Below, piece after piece: positions 47,337 to 56,688 of a stretch of DNA of 64,000 nucleotides. The stretch is taken from contig NZ_JWIC01000005.1 of NCBI RefSeq assembly GCF_000814765.1, forward strand, positions 828,470-892,469, written 5' to 3'. The translations under genes and the position numbers were made by a program. Origin of the DNA: Pseudoalteromonas luteoviolacea. Lineage in GTDB: Bacteria > Pseudomonadota > Gammaproteobacteria > Enterobacterales > Alteromonadaceae. The notes under the pieces are model-generated. The model ran no database searches. It was not told where the DNA came from and was given only the letters and a program-made list of their open reading frames with translations. Position 1 is the stretch's first letter; each line of letters starts with the position of its first letter.

Positions 47337-47460
47337 AGTTTGAGAGTGAGTGTCAATATTTTATTCTAAATATTGGCACGAAAAGTGCTAACATTAATGT
47401 GTTCATTGAATATATGAACTGTCTTGGATTTTAAGCTCCTCCGCTTTATCATCCAATTCC

Positions 47461-47497
47461 GGTGTCAGTGTTAAATACCCCATCAAACACTGACACC
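47461..47497 (-). terminator. Long inverted repeat after the first tandem flagellin
   Basis: GGTGTCAGTGTT arms (12 bp) pair around a loop of about 13 nt, 30 nt past the flagellin stop. No U-run follows on the minus strand. It may be a 3'-end stabiliser of the abundant flagellin transcript. Confidence 0.5.
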
Positions 47498-47526
47498 ATC
47501 TTCCCCCGCTTTACCGTCTAACTAAA

Positions 47527-48486
47527 TTATCCTAGAAGACTTAGTGCAGCCTGAGGACGCTGGTTAGCCTGACTTAAGATTGTTTGGCTCGCCTGTTGTA
47601 GAATCTGCATTTTAGTTAGTGCAGCAGTTTCTGTCGCAAAGTCCGTATCTTTAATACGTGATTTTGCAGCAGATAGGTTTTCAGAGATATTCGACTGGTT
47701 ACGAATTGTCGATTGGAAACGGTTTTGAACCGCACCTAACTCTGCACGTTTTTTATCAACTACCGCAATCAACGAATCCATACCTGCCAATACTGCTTGT
47801 GCATTTGCTTGCGACGATACACTGATAGACCCTGCCTGGAACGTGTCACTGAACGTATAATCATTCGAAGCACCCGAGATTGCACTAACACCACTGGCAA
47901 ATCCTGATAGGTCATTGCCAACAATCGCACTCGCGATACCTGCGATACCTGACAGCGTGAAACCGTTATTTGCAGAAATATCATTTGCTGTGCCAGCAAC
48001 ATTTTTCATACTGAAGCCAATGGTTTGTACTGCATCAGCACCTACCTGGAAACTTGCCTCGTATGTACCATCTAATAAGTTTTGGCCACCGAAAGTCGTA
48101 TCCGCAGCAACACGGTTAACTTCTGCAGAAAGAGAGCGGATCTCTTCTTGAATCGCCAAACGGTCTTCATCAGTATTTGAACCGTTTGAAGCTTGCTGTG
48201 CCAAAGTACGAATACGCTGGAACATTGACGTTACTTCGTCCATCGCACCTTCAGCTGTTTGAGCCAAAGAAATACCGTCGTTTGCGTTACGGTTACCTTG
48301 GTTTAGACCATTAATCTGTGATGTTAATCGGTCAGATATTTGTAGACCTGCCGCGTCATCTGCTGCGCTATTGATACGGAAGCCTGAAGATAGACGCTTA
48401 AATGATACGTCTAATGCATTGCCTGAATTGTTTAACTGTCTTTGAGCATTCAATGAACTTACGTTAGTATTTACATAAAGTGCCAT
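47527..48486 (-). CDS. Flagellin (first of three tandem copies)
   Basis: A 319-residue flagellin with MALYVNTNVSSLNAQRQL at the N-terminus and QAALSLLG at the C-terminus. D0/D1 domains are conserved and the centre is small. It differs from the 44992 copy mainly at the N-terminus (AADDAAGL) and at DISANNG. A good sigma-28 promoter lies about 95 nt upstream, so it is probably a major late-class filament subunit. Confidence 0.95.
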   Translation of the reverse strand: MALYVNTNVSSLNAQRQLNNSGNALDVSFKRLSSGFRINSAADDAAGLQISDRLTSQINGLNQGNRNANDGISLAQTAEGAMDEVTSMFQRIRTLAQQASNGSNTDEDRLAIQEEIRSLSAEVNRVAADTTFGGQNLLDGTYEASFQVGADAVQTIGFSMKNVAGTANDISANNGFTLSGIAGIASAIVGNDLSGFASGVSAISGASNDYTFSDTFQAGSISVSSQANAQAVLAGMDSLIAVVDKKRAELGAVQNRFQSTIRNQSNISENLSAAKSRIKDTDFATETAALTKMQILQQASQTILSQANQRPQAALSLLG

Positions 48487-48580
48487 GGTAATTCTCCCAC
48501 TGTAAACTGAGTACTTACTCTCAAACTTGTAACTCTTGCCACCTTCAAGTTATTTAAACTGTCCGGCTTGGTTAATTAAG

Positions 48581-48607
48581 TTATCGGACGGCAAAAAGTT
48601 TCCTTTA
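48581..48607 (-). promoter_or_regulatory. Sigma-28 (FliA) promoter of the first flagellin
   Basis: The minus strand reads TAAAGGAA, an 11-nt spacer, then TCCGATAA, which matches TAAAGTTT-N11-GCCGATAA in the critical positions. The start of transcription would be about 88 nt before the ATG at 48486. Confidence 0.75.
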
Positions 48608-48784
48608 GATTTTTTTTGAACTTTTTTTTAAAACACTGAATTTATTTAATTTTTTATGCAAATGAAAACACTATTCAAATAATAGGAAAGTTGTTTCCGC
48701 CTGAGATAATTTATAAAAATTAATAAAGTTTTTGGCAATAATTCAGGAAGTTACTTGGAAGATTGTGAGATTTGACAAGTTACT

Positions 48785-48815
48785 AAATAAAAAAGCCGTC
48801 AAGTATATGACGGCT
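48785..48815 (-). terminator. Terminator of the flgJKL operon
   Basis: AGCCGTCA and TGACGGCT arms with a 6-nt loop are followed on the minus strand by TTTTTTATTT. It lies nine bases after the flgL stop. Confidence 0.85.
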
Positions 48816-48823
48816 CATTAAAG

Positions 48824-50068
48824 TTATCGGATGTAATCTAATAAGGATAAGTTGGATAAGCGTCCATAAGTCGCTTGCGATGCCTGAAGTTGGGTCTCGT
48901 GCTTTGTAAGTTCAGTGATGGCCTCTGCCATATCTAACTCTATCAAGTCTGCCCGCGCTATTTTGTTATTTATATCTAAATCGGTATTGGCATCAATGAT
49001 CCTAGTGGCTGTGTTTTTTCTGCCACCTAAACCTGATTGGATCTGAGACACCGTATTTTTTGCGTTTTCTAGCCCGATCATCGAATCAGCTAACACCTGT
49101 CGATAGTCTTTATCCGACAGTGTTGGATCTTGAACTGCATTGATCAAGTTATCTAGCGTGTTTAGTACGTTGTCTTTTTTCGGTGCCTCTAGCTCAAAAG
49201 TAATTGTATCGGCAGCGCCGGCAGTCCCCATAAAACTGAACTCAATACCTGCAGCTTGAATGTTGTCTTCTGTATAGGTTCCGGTCTCAAATACGGTGGC
49301 CCCTTGGCGCAATTGATACGTACCAGGGGTTACCGTACCATTAAGCACCAATTCAAACTCATTCGATCCCGCCGGCGCGGTCGGATCTGGGTTATAATTC
49401 GCTTTGTGGAAAATATCAAACGGCCCTTGCTGTGTCACATACACATCCGCGTTCAATATCCCGCCCGTCGTGGTCGCCGTATTTGACGTCACGTTTAATC
49501 GCTGCTCAACACTTTCAAAAACATCGAATCCGTTATCACTTGACTTGATCTCGACACCCTCTGCAACTTTAATTTTATGTTGCCCTTGGTCGCCTTGATA
49601 TGCATACCGATTATTTAAGCTATCATACTCATACGTTCTGTTATTGTCTTGATAACCAGAAAAGATGTAGCGGCCATCTTCCGTTTTTGAATTCATTAAT
49701 TCCAATACCGCTGTTTGTATCGCTTCCAATTCTTCAGAGAGTGACGCTTTATCTGGTGCAGTTAAAGCACCATTACCCGCATTCACTGTCAATTCAATAG
49801 ATCGTAACAATGAGTCTTTGATATTAGTCAGTACACCCTCTTGGGTATCCAAACGGCTTTTTAACATCGTTAAGTTTTTATCATATTGTTCATTCGTTTG
49901 AATTTTATCTGAATAAAGTAATGATCTCGCCATCGCAGAAGGATCATCTGATGCAGACAATACACGTTTCTGTGTATTCACTTGGTGCATAGATTTATTC
50001 ACTTCTTGCTGACTATTTAAAATTGAATTCAAGTTGTTCTTGAAAATCATGTTATGAGATAAACGCAT
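48824..50068 (-). CDS. flgL: Flagellar hook-filament junction protein FlgL
   Basis: A 414-residue hook-associated protein 3. The N-terminus RLSHNMIFKNNLNSILNSQQEVNKS and the C-terminal LDMAEAITELTKHETQLQASQATYGRLSNLSLLDYI are FlgL/flagellin-like domains. The centre is a Thr/Asn-rich beta domain. The start is two bases after the flgK stop. Family length and order confirm the call. Confidence 0.94.
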   Translation of the reverse strand: MRLSHNMIFKNNLNSILNSQQEVNKSMHQVNTQKRVLSASDDPSAMARSLLYSDKIQTNEQYDKNLTMLKSRLDTQEGVLTNIKDSLLRSIELTVNAGNGALTAPDKASLSEELEAIQTAVLELMNSKTEDGRYIFSGYQDNNRTYEYDSLNNRYAYQGDQGQHKIKVAEGVEIKSSDNGFDVFESVEQRLNVTSNTATTTGGILNADVYVTQQGPFDIFHKANYNPDPTAPAGSNEFELVLNGTVTPGTYQLRQGATVFETGTYTEDNIQAAGIEFSFMGTAGAADTITFELEAPKKDNVLNTLDNLINAVQDPTLSDKDYRQVLADSMIGLENAKNTVSQIQSGLGGRKNTATRIIDANTDLDINNKIARADLIELDMAEAITELTKHETQLQASQATYGRLSNLSLLDYIR

Positions 50069-50070
50069 AA

Positions 50071-52101
50071 TTACCTCGCAGCATTAAGTAGAGTGTCAAA
50101 CACGGTTCTTGCCGCACTTAATATTTGTGCCGACGCAGAATACGATTGCTGAAAACGCAGTAAATTAGCGGCTTCTTCATCTAGGTTTACGCCAGCGACT
50201 GACTCAAACCATGCCTCAGACTGAGCAGCTAATGCATCATAAGCTGCACCGTTTGTTTTAGCCTGATTTGCAACTACACCAATTTCCGTAACCAATCCCG
50301 CATACGCTTCATTGAATGTTTTTAAGTTATCCGCAACCGCCGTCGTAACCACATTTTGCCTCACTAATTGGCCTGACTGTAATTCACTGAGTAAAAGTCC
50401 ATTTCGGTTATCATCAAAACCACTCTGATTAAACTCAATGGTATACGTATCACCTGTGGCAGGTTCCCCTTCAATATCAAAATCAAAACCATAGCTGGCA
50501 AACGCACCACCCGCTGCTGCTAAAATATTTTCTCTAGGCGCAGGCGCGGTAAACGTCGTAGTACCACTGGCATCTGTGATCTGATACTCATCAGGATTGC
50601 CTGTTTTGACTAAGGTAATAGTGCCATTAGTCAATGTTGGCGGCGTAGTCGCCGAAAAATTACTTGTTGCGGGGTCTGTATTTGAAACACTCCCCACTGA
50701 AATCATCGCATTGCTGACGTTATTTCCCGACGATTCTGTTCGGATAGGAGATGCCAGTGCAAGCGCTTCAGGTCTATCTGTCGCCAGTGCCAAAGTACCC
50801 GCGGCAGCAGAATTTAACTTAATATCAAAAATATCGCCGTCATTCGGCAGTGCTGCCGCCCCACTGACGTCAGTAAAATTAATTTGCAATCCAAACAACT
50901 CGGTACCTGACGGGGTAACCGTTTGAGAGTTTAATGGATCCGTATATGCCACTGTCGTTGCGTTACCTATGGTATTGCCCTGAGCATCTATTGCCGCAAT
51001 CGTGACATTACCCGCGTTATAGGTCACTCGAAAGTCCGTTGCAGGGATCTGGCTGCCTTGACCTGGCTCTAATGTGGCTGCTAACTGAGTTGTACTTGTA
51101 TTACTACTATGCGGAAACCCCGCAGTCGTTGGTATAGTAAATATATTGCCGCCCAGATTCCCGTCAAGATCCATACCCAGCTTGTTTTGTTGGTTAAATG
51201 CATCCGCTAATGAAAGGGCTATTTGGCCAAGTTGGTTTTGAGCGGGGATTAAAATCTCATCTCTGAATGCCAAAAGTCCACCAATTTTACCCTGTAATTT
51301 AGTTTGATCTACTTCCAGTGCGATTGCAGCCCCTTCCGTGATATCAAGTTTAAGTTCCTTTTTGTTAGGGTCCGGATCGCCATCTAGTGAAAACAGATTA
51401 AAGGTGCCATTTTCCATTACGACAGATTGGCCAGAGCCTAAAAACACCAATTTTTCACCGTTCGAACCATCTAAGGTTTCAATATCAACCAGTTCAGACA
51501 GATCTTTAATTGCTTGATCTCGTTCATTCAGTACTGAGTTTGCATTGTCATTATCTGGGTTTGCGTTAAGTGCACCAACCTGCCCATTAAGATCGCTAAT
51601 TTTTTGAATTAGGTTATTTGCTTCTTGCGAATAAATTGACAGCTGCTCGTTCACAATATTATTTTGATCAAACACAATGCCAGACAATCGATCCATTTGA
51701 TCAATCATATTTTGAGCATCTGTCAGAAACAATGATCTGGTAACTGTCGAAGAAGGTAAATTCATCGCTTCTTGTAAATTATTAAATAGCGAGTTAATAC
51801 TGGTATTTAAGTTATTAGAATCCTCACCAAACAAGGTATCCACTCGGCTCGACTCGGTCACAAACTGGTTGTAGTAAGACTGGCTGGAGATATCTCTATA
51901 CAATTGTTTTTGAGCAAACTCATTTAACAAACGAACTGTTTCTCCACGACCAACCTGATTCCCAACCATGGTTGCATGTTCAGTACGCTCTCGAATGTAA
52001 CCCACTGTATTTAGGTTTGCTATGTTTTTACTGGTCGTTTGCAACAGCTCACTGCTTGCTCTAACGCCAGAGGTACCAATGTTCATTAAATTAAAAGACA
52101 T
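50071..52101 (-). CDS. flgK: Flagellar hook-filament junction protein FlgK
   Basis: A 676-residue hook-associated protein 1. The N-terminus SFNLMNIGTSGVRASSELLQTTSKNIANLNTVGYIRE is the rod/hook motif, and the C-terminal ANLLRFQQSYSASAQILSAARTVFDTLLNAAR is characteristic. The centre is a longer than usual Thr/Ser/Gly-rich beta region. It lies one base after the flgJ stop and starts the flgK-flgL pair within the flgJ operon. Confidence 0.95.
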   Translation of the reverse strand: MSFNLMNIGTSGVRASSELLQTTSKNIANLNTVGYIRERTEHATMVGNQVGRGETVRLLNEFAQKQLYRDISSQSYYNQFVTESSRVDTLFGEDSNNLNTSINSLFNNLQEAMNLPSSTVTRSLFLTDAQNMIDQMDRLSGIVFDQNNIVNEQLSIYSQEANNLIQKISDLNGQVGALNANPDNDNANSVLNERDQAIKDLSELVDIETLDGSNGEKLVFLGSGQSVVMENGTFNLFSLDGDPDPNKKELKLDITEGAAIALEVDQTKLQGKIGGLLAFRDEILIPAQNQLGQIALSLADAFNQQNKLGMDLDGNLGGNIFTIPTTAGFPHSSNTSTTQLAATLEPGQGSQIPATDFRVTYNAGNVTIAAIDAQGNTIGNATTVAYTDPLNSQTVTPSGTELFGLQINFTDVSGAAALPNDGDIFDIKLNSAAAGTLALATDRPEALALASPIRTESSGNNVSNAMISVGSVSNTDPATSNFSATTPPTLTNGTITLVKTGNPDEYQITDASGTTTFTAPAPRENILAAAGGAFASYGFDFDIEGEPATGDTYTIEFNQSGFDDNRNGLLLSELQSGQLVRQNVVTTAVADNLKTFNEAYAGLVTEIGVVANQAKTNGAAYDALAAQSEAWFESVAGVNLDEEAANLLRFQQSYSASAQILSAARTVFDTLLNAAR

Positions 52102-52102
52102 C

Positions 52103-53095
52103 TTAGTTTACTCCTTGACGTATAAATGAAGACACAGCAGATTGAAAATGACTTCCACCTAACACATTTTTGATTTTGTTCGCATAGTTAGGATCCGTTG
52201 CATAGCCCGCTTGTTGCAATGCGTCTAAGTATTCACTTGGCTTAGAAACTTTCTTGAGCGCTTCCTCATATCTAGGATTAGATTGCAAAAAGTTCACATA
52301 ATCACTAAAACTGTCTTTCAAAGATTCATAAGCTCTGAAGTTTGCTTGTTTTTTAACAGGTAAGCCCTGTTCAAATTCGAGTGTCATTTTACTGGCACTG
52401 TCTCCTGTCCAGCGGCTATCCGCTTTAATATTAAATAAGTTAAAACTGCTATTACCATCAGGCTTCGCGATTACATGTTTACCCCACCCTGTCTCCAACG
52501 CAGCTTGAGCCACCATGACAGCCGGATTTAAGCCAATTTTTTCTGCCGCAGATTTCGCATAGCTCCAAAGTGTATTTATAAACTCTTCAGGGCTGTCAAA
52601 AGCTTGAGGATCTGCTTGTTTTGGTTGAGCGGCCTCTTGTACGGTAACCTCTTTTAATTTAGGTTTCTCAGAGGTATTCGTTTGCTGGGTGTTCCCACTG
52701 GCGAGTCTGTCGCTTTGGATTTCAGCACCAGTGCGAATAACTGAAGACGGCATATACCCATCTTTTTGCGGCGAGAGTTGTTGTACAATCAAATCAGCAA
52801 GCCCCAAGCTCCCTTTATTAGATAGCTCTAGGGCCATTTGCTGGTCATGCATATCACGATAAAACTTCACGCTGCTTGAGTTAAATGGACTATCTTTGTC
52901 TTCAAATGCCTCATTGGCTTTACGCATACTCGTTAACAGCATTTGCGTAAAGATTGATTCAAACTGCTGTGCAGCCTTTTTCAGCGCTTGTTTTGATGCG
53001 TCACCATCACCAGCACTTTTTAACGCATCCTGTCTCAGTGAGTTCAGGTTGTTTAAATCAAAAAAGCTTTGATTATGTGTCGGATCAGTATTCAT
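52103..53095 (-). CDS. flgJ: Rod-cap muramidase FlgJ
   Basis: A 330-residue bifunctional protein. Its N-terminal rod-scaffold domain (about 25-110, with AAQQFESIFTQMLLTSMRKANEAF) chaperones rod assembly. Its C-terminal glucosaminidase domain (about 170-320, with AQAALETGWGKHVI including the catalytic Glu) opens peptidoglycan for the rod. A Gln/Ser-rich linker joins the domains. It is preceded by a terminator and a sigma-54 site. Confidence 0.95.
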   Translation of the reverse strand: MNTDPTHNQSFFDLNNLNSLRQDALKSAGDGDASKQALKKAAQQFESIFTQMLLTSMRKANEAFEDKDSPFNSSSVKFYRDMHDQQMALELSNKGSLGLADLIVQQLSPQKDGYMPSSVIRTGAEIQSDRLASGNTQQTNTSEKPKLKEVTVQEAAQPKQADPQAFDSPEEFINTLWSYAKSAAEKIGLNPAVMVAQAALETGWGKHVIAKPDGNSSFNLFNIKADSRWTGDSASKMTLEFEQGLPVKKQANFRAYESLKDSFSDYVNFLQSNPRYEEALKKVSKPSEYLDALQQAGYATDPNYANKIKNVLGGSHFQSAVSSFIRQGVN

Positions 53096-53137
53096 GGTTC
53101 AAAAACACGTCGTTAAAAAAGGAATACAATAACAAAT

Positions 53138-53152
53138 GCAATTATTAGGCCA
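53138..53152 (-). promoter_or_regulatory. Sigma-54 promoter for flgJKL
   Basis: The minus strand reads TGGCCT-AATAA-TTGC followed by A, with correct spacing. It lies about 43 nt before the flgJ ATG and directly next to the T-run of the flgI terminator. Confidence 0.6.
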
Positions 53153-53178
53153 AAAAAAAGCCTCATTAATATGAGGCT
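53152..53178 (-). terminator. Terminator of the flgFGHI operon
   Basis: AGCCTCAT and ATGAGGCT arms with a TAAT loop are followed by TTTTTTTT on the minus strand. It lies 25 nt after the flgI stop. Confidence 0.85.
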
Positions 53179-53202
53179 AACTTATTGAATATAAATAGAA
53201 CA

Positions 53203-54297
53203 CTATATGACGACTAATTGACCATGTATCGCACCCGCTTCTTTGAGCGCTTCTAATATCGCCATTAAATCACCGGGAGCTGCGCCCACAGCATTAATCG
53301 CACGAACCAAATCATCTAAGCTACTGCCTGGGTCAAACACAAATGCGCGCGAGTCGTCTTGGTCAACATCGACAATGCTTTGTCTTGTCACAACGGCATC
53401 GGCTTCTGTTAAAGGTTGTGGTTGCGATACGTTTGTTTGCTCCGCAATTGTGACCGTTAATCCACCATGAGTAATCGCTGCAGGTTGTAATTTCACATCT
53501 TTACCAATCACAATAGTGCCAGTTCTGGAGTTGACGATGATTTTGGCCGATGTATCAGCAGGTTTAAACTCAAGGTTTTCAAGTGTAGACAGGTATGCCA
53601 CACGCTGCGAAGGATCTCGTGGTGCTATCACTCTGACAGAAGCCGCATCTAAAGCACTGGCGCTATTAGGTCCCACCAATTCATTGATTGTGTCTGCTAA
53701 CCGTTTCGCTGTTGTGAAATCAGGGCGATTAAGGTTAAACGTAATATGGTCGCCTTGTGTGAATGGACTTTTTACTGCACGCTCCACCATACCACCATTA
53801 GGAATACGACCAACGGTTGGGGTATTTATTACAACTCGGCTACCATCCAAACCTTCCGCTCCTAAGCCACCAACAATCATACTGCCCTGCGCAATTGCAT
53901 ACACGTTGCCATCAACACCTTTTAGAAAAGTCTGTAGCAGCGTGCCACCTCTTAAGCTACCGGCACTGCCAATCGAAGACACTGTGACATCGATGCTTTG
54001 TCCCGGTTTTACAAAAGGAGGTAAGTCTGCGTGCACAGCCACAGCCGCGACATTTTTAATCTTTGGCTTTAAATTACCCGGAAGAGTAATACCAAAGCTA
54101 TTTAACATTGCTTTAAAGCTTTGCTCTGTAAACCGACTTTGCTCGCCAGTACCCGGTAGACCAACCACCAGACCATAGCCTATCAGTTGGTTACTTCTCA
54201 CTCCTTCCACGACACTGACGTCTTTAATACGCTCAGCACTCACACTGAGTGATGCCGCCAATGTGAAAGTTAAAATAATTGTTTGCAGAATACGCAT
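53203..54297 (-). CDS. flgI: Flagellar P-ring protein FlgI
   Basis: A 364-residue periplasmic P-ring subunit that forms the peptidoglycan-level bushing around the rod. The signal peptide is [21 protein letters not shown], cleaved after Ala-Glu-rich SVSA. The mature protein starts [30 protein letters not shown], the family signature. The C-terminus ends [12 protein letters not shown]. Length matches the family. It follows flgH by 11 nt. Confidence 0.96.
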   Translation of the reverse strand: MRILQTIILTFTLAASLSVSAERIKDVSVVEGVRSNQLIGYGLVVGLPGTGEQSRFTEQSFKAMLNSFGITLPGNLKPKIKNVAAVAVHADLPPFVKPGQSIDVTVSSIGSAGSLRGGTLLQTFLKGVDGNVYAIAQGSMIVGGLGAEGLDGSRVVINTPTVGRIPNGGMVERAVKSPFTQGDHITFNLNRPDFTTAKRLADTINELVGPNSASALDAASVRVIAPRDPSQRVAYLSTLENLEFKPADTSAKIIVNSRTGTIVIGKDVKLQPAAITHGGLTVTIAEQTNVSQPQPLTEADAVVTRQSIVDVDQDDSRAFVFDPGSSLDDLVRAINAVGAAPGDLMAILEALKEAGAIHGQLVVI

Positions 54298-54308
54298 GAT
54301 CTACATCC

Positions 54309-54989
54309 TTAAAACGGCATCAATGTGCTCATGAAGAATTTAGTTAACCAGCCTGCACTTTGAACTTCTTGTGTTTGGCCTTTACCGGAATATTGAATTC
54401 GGGCATTAGCAATGCGATTAGATTGTACTTCATTTTCAGCAGATACATCTTGTGGCCTTACTAACCCCTCTAATCGAATAAACTCTTCACCGGTGTTCAG
54501 TGTTAACCACTTTTCACCGCGGATCACTAAATTACCATTCGGTAATACCCGCATTACATTCACTGAAATATTACCAAATAAGCTATTTGATTGATTAGCT
54601 TGAGCATCACCTTGATAAGAAGAGTTGGCCCCCATATCTAGCTGAATGGCATCTCCACCAATATTTACAGGTACATTGCCCAAACCAAGAAATGGGTCAA
54701 CATTTACTTCACTGTCTTTATCAAGTTTAGAGTTTGCAGCTTTTGAAGCTTGAGTAGACTCCCTCAATACCACAGTAATAATATCACCTACTCTGACTGC
54801 CTTTTTATCTGAGTACAGATCATTCGAATATGAATTAAATAGCGATCCCGTTGATACAACAGGCTCTGCTTCCATTTCTGGATACATAGGTGCGTAATAA
54901 GGATCATCTCTTACCACGTCACTATTTTCCGTAGACATGCACCCACTTAGACCCAAGCCCAACGCAACGACTAAAATACATTTACGCAT
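54309..54989 (-). CDS. flgH: Flagellar L-ring lipoprotein FlgH
   Basis: A 226-residue outer-membrane lipoprotein. The signal peptide ends in the lipobox LSGC at about residues 14-17, so Cys17 becomes lipidated. KAVRVGDIITVVLRESTQAS and NLVIRGEKWLTLNTGEEFIRLEGLVRPQDV are FlgH signatures. It lies 16 nt after flgG and just before flgI. Confidence 0.95.
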   Translation of the reverse strand: MRKCILVVALGLGLSGCMSTENSDVVRDDPYYAPMYPEMEAEPVVSTGSLFNSYSNDLYSDKKAVRVGDIITVVLRESTQASKAANSKLDKDSEVNVDPFLGLGNVPVNIGGDAIQLDMGANSSYQGDAQANQSNSLFGNISVNVMRVLPNGNLVIRGEKWLTLNTGEEFIRLEGLVRPQDVSAENEVQSNRIANARIQYSGKGQTQEVQSAGWLTKFFMSTLMPF

Positions 54990-55005
54990 GATCTGTCCTA
55001 CCCTA

Positions 55006-55794
55006 TTAAAGTTGTTGATTGATGTAACTCAGCATTTCGTCGACAGACTTAATCACTTTTGAGTTCATCTCATAAACACGCTGGGTCTCAATGAGATTGA
55101 CCAGCTCTTCGGTCACGTTAACATTTGACGTTTCTAGCGCGCCTTGTACCATCGAGCCTAAACCTTCGACGCCAGGGTTACCTTGCACTGGTGCACCGCT
55201 CACCGCAGTCTCTGTATATAAGTTTTGACCAATCGGCTCTAGCCCTGATGGATTAATAAAGTCACTGATCACAAGCTGACCAATAACGGTATTTTCCGCC
55301 TGACCATTAATACTGACGGACACTTCTCCATCTTGCGATATCGTAATAGAGTTCGCATTATCCGGGACCGTCATTTCAGGTTGAACTGGGAAGCCTGCAC
55401 CTGATGTGACTACACGACCTGTTTCATCAGTGGTGAACTGACCATTTCGTGAGTATGCTATCGTGCCATCAGGCATTTGGATCTCAAAAAAGCCCGGCCC
55501 TTGGATCATCCAGTCCAACGAGTTTTCCGTGCTTATCATATTCCCTTGAGAAAAGTTCTTTTGGTTCGCAACAACTTTCGAACCTGCACCAAGCATCAAA
55601 CCTGATGGCAATTCTGTATCCTGAGACGAACGCCCACCTGGCTGATTGATATTTTGATAAAGCAAATCTTCAAAAATCGCTCTACTCTTTTTGTAACCAA
55701 CAGTACTGGCGTTAGCCAAGTTATTAGAAATAACTGAAATATCGGTTTGTTGAGCATCAAGCCCAGTTTTACTTATCCACAATGCTGGATTCAT
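55006..55794 (-). CDS. flgG: Distal rod protein FlgG
   Basis: A 262-residue distal-rod subunit. The N-terminus MNPALWISKTGLDAQQTDISVISNNLANASTVGYKKSR and C-terminal NVTEELVNLIETQRVYEMNSKVIKSVDEMLSYI are the rod-family motifs, and DWMIQGPGFFEI is in the core. It follows flgF by 18 nt. Confidence 0.96.
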   Translation of the reverse strand: MNPALWISKTGLDAQQTDISVISNNLANASTVGYKKSRAIFEDLLYQNINQPGGRSSQDTELPSGLMLGAGSKVVANQKNFSQGNMISTENSLDWMIQGPGFFEIQMPDGTIAYSRNGQFTTDETGRVVTSGAGFPVQPEMTVPDNANSITISQDGEVSVSINGQAENTVIGQLVISDFINPSGLEPIGQNLYTETAVSGAPVQGNPGVEGLGSMVQGALETSNVNVTEELVNLIETQRVYEMNSKVIKSVDEMLSYINQQL

Positions 55795-55812
55795 AATATT
55801 TACCTCACTCTC

Positions 55813-56577
55813 TTATACTATGCGCAGGAGCGAAGTGTGTCGCTCGTCGATTTCTTCTGCTGACTTCATTAATTTAATTTGCATCTCAAACTGTCTTTGG
55901 TGGTTAATTAAATCAACCATCTCATGAACAGGGTTCACATTAGACATTTCTAAATAACCACTCATCACTTTTGCTGTTGGAGATACTTCGCAAAAACCAC
56001 AGTGACCATCGTCTAACTGATCTTCTTGTGGCCTAAATAAACCATCATTGCCTTTCTCAAGTTGATTATTATCGGCAGTAATTATTTTTAGCCGATCAAC
56101 AGTTTCTAAGAAATTGGCTGGTGCTCCTTGAGGACGAACTTGAATAGATCCGTCGTCACTAAATACCACTTTGTCGATAGGTAAAGGCAGGATGATCGGG
56201 CCACCTTCGCCAATTAATTGACGACCATGGCTGGTAACTAAAGCGCCGTCACTCGTAATGTTCAACGTACCTACTTTTGTATACGCCTCTTCACCACTGG
56301 CATCCATAACACTGATCCATGACTTTTCATCAACTGCGATGTCTAAATCACGGCCGGTTTCAGCAACCGCGCCACTTAACATATTTGTACCAGGACGCTC
56401 TTGCATGGCAAACACTCGTGTGGGCAACCCCTCACCAAAAGCCTGCATGGAGCGAGCCTGTGCAAAGTCTGCTTTGAAGCCAGTGGTATTCGCATTGGCT
56501 AAGTTGTTGGCTTTGAGCGCCACGCCACGTAAGCTTTGTTTAGCGCCTGACATGGCGACATAGAGCATTTTATCCAT
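55813..56577 (-). CDS. flgF: Proximal rod protein FlgF
   Basis: A 254-residue rod protein starting MDKMLYVAMSGAKQSLRGVALKANNLANANTTGFK and ending NHQRQFEMQIKLMKSAEEID. It is the first gene of a transcript with flgG, flgH and flgI and is preceded by a perfect sigma-54 promoter. Confidence 0.96.
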   Translation of the reverse strand: MDKMLYVAMSGAKQSLRGVALKANNLANANTTGFKADFAQARSMQAFGEGLPTRVFAMQERPGTNMLSGAVAETGRDLDIAVDEKSWISVMDASGEEAYTKVGTLNITSDGALVTSHGRQLIGEGGPIILPLPIDKVVFSDDGSIQVRPQGAPANFLETVDRLKIITADNNQLEKGNDGLFRPQEDQLDDGHCGFCEVSPTAKVMSGYLEMSNVNPVHEMVDLINHQRQFEMQIKLMKSAEEIDERHTSLLRIV

Positions 56578-56615
56578 GAGAACGACCTAAAACTGTTCAA
56601 TATATGGTGATAAAA

Positions 56616-56630
56616 GCAATATTAGTGCCA
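56616..56630 (-). promoter_or_regulatory. Sigma-54 promoter for flgFGHI
   Basis: The minus strand reads TGGCAC-TAATA-TTGC followed by T, a full match to the consensus. It lies 39 nt before the flgF ATG and just beyond the flgE terminator. Confidence 0.8.
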
Positions 56631-56641
56631 AGGTGAGTGTC

Positions 56642-56672
56642 AAAAAATAAAAAAGCCGCAACAGCGGCTTTT
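56642..56672 (-). terminator. Terminator of the flgBCDE operon
   Basis: AAAAGCCGC and GCGGCTTTT arms enclose an AACA loop. The minus strand continues into TTATTTTTTG. It begins 17 nt after the flgE stop. Confidence 0.85.
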
Positions 56673-56688
56673 ATAGAGGGAATTTGTA

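Larger units (their letters stand above)
47074..47526. other. 453-nt gap between flagellin copies 1 and 2
   Basis: This stretch contains no credible gene. It holds a U-tailed terminator hairpin (47306-47334), a long inverted repeat (47461-47497) and the untranscribed leader of the 47073 flagellin. The minus-strand TGGCAG-N4-TTGC at 47161-47174 has the look of a sigma-54 site, but its spacing is one base short. Confidence 0.7.
48487..48823. other. 337-nt gap between flgL and the first flagellin
   Basis: This gap contains the flgL terminator (48785-48815) and the sigma-28 promoter (48581-48607). The rest is AT-rich with no coding sequence. It separates the hook operon from the filament genes. 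Confidence 0.75.
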
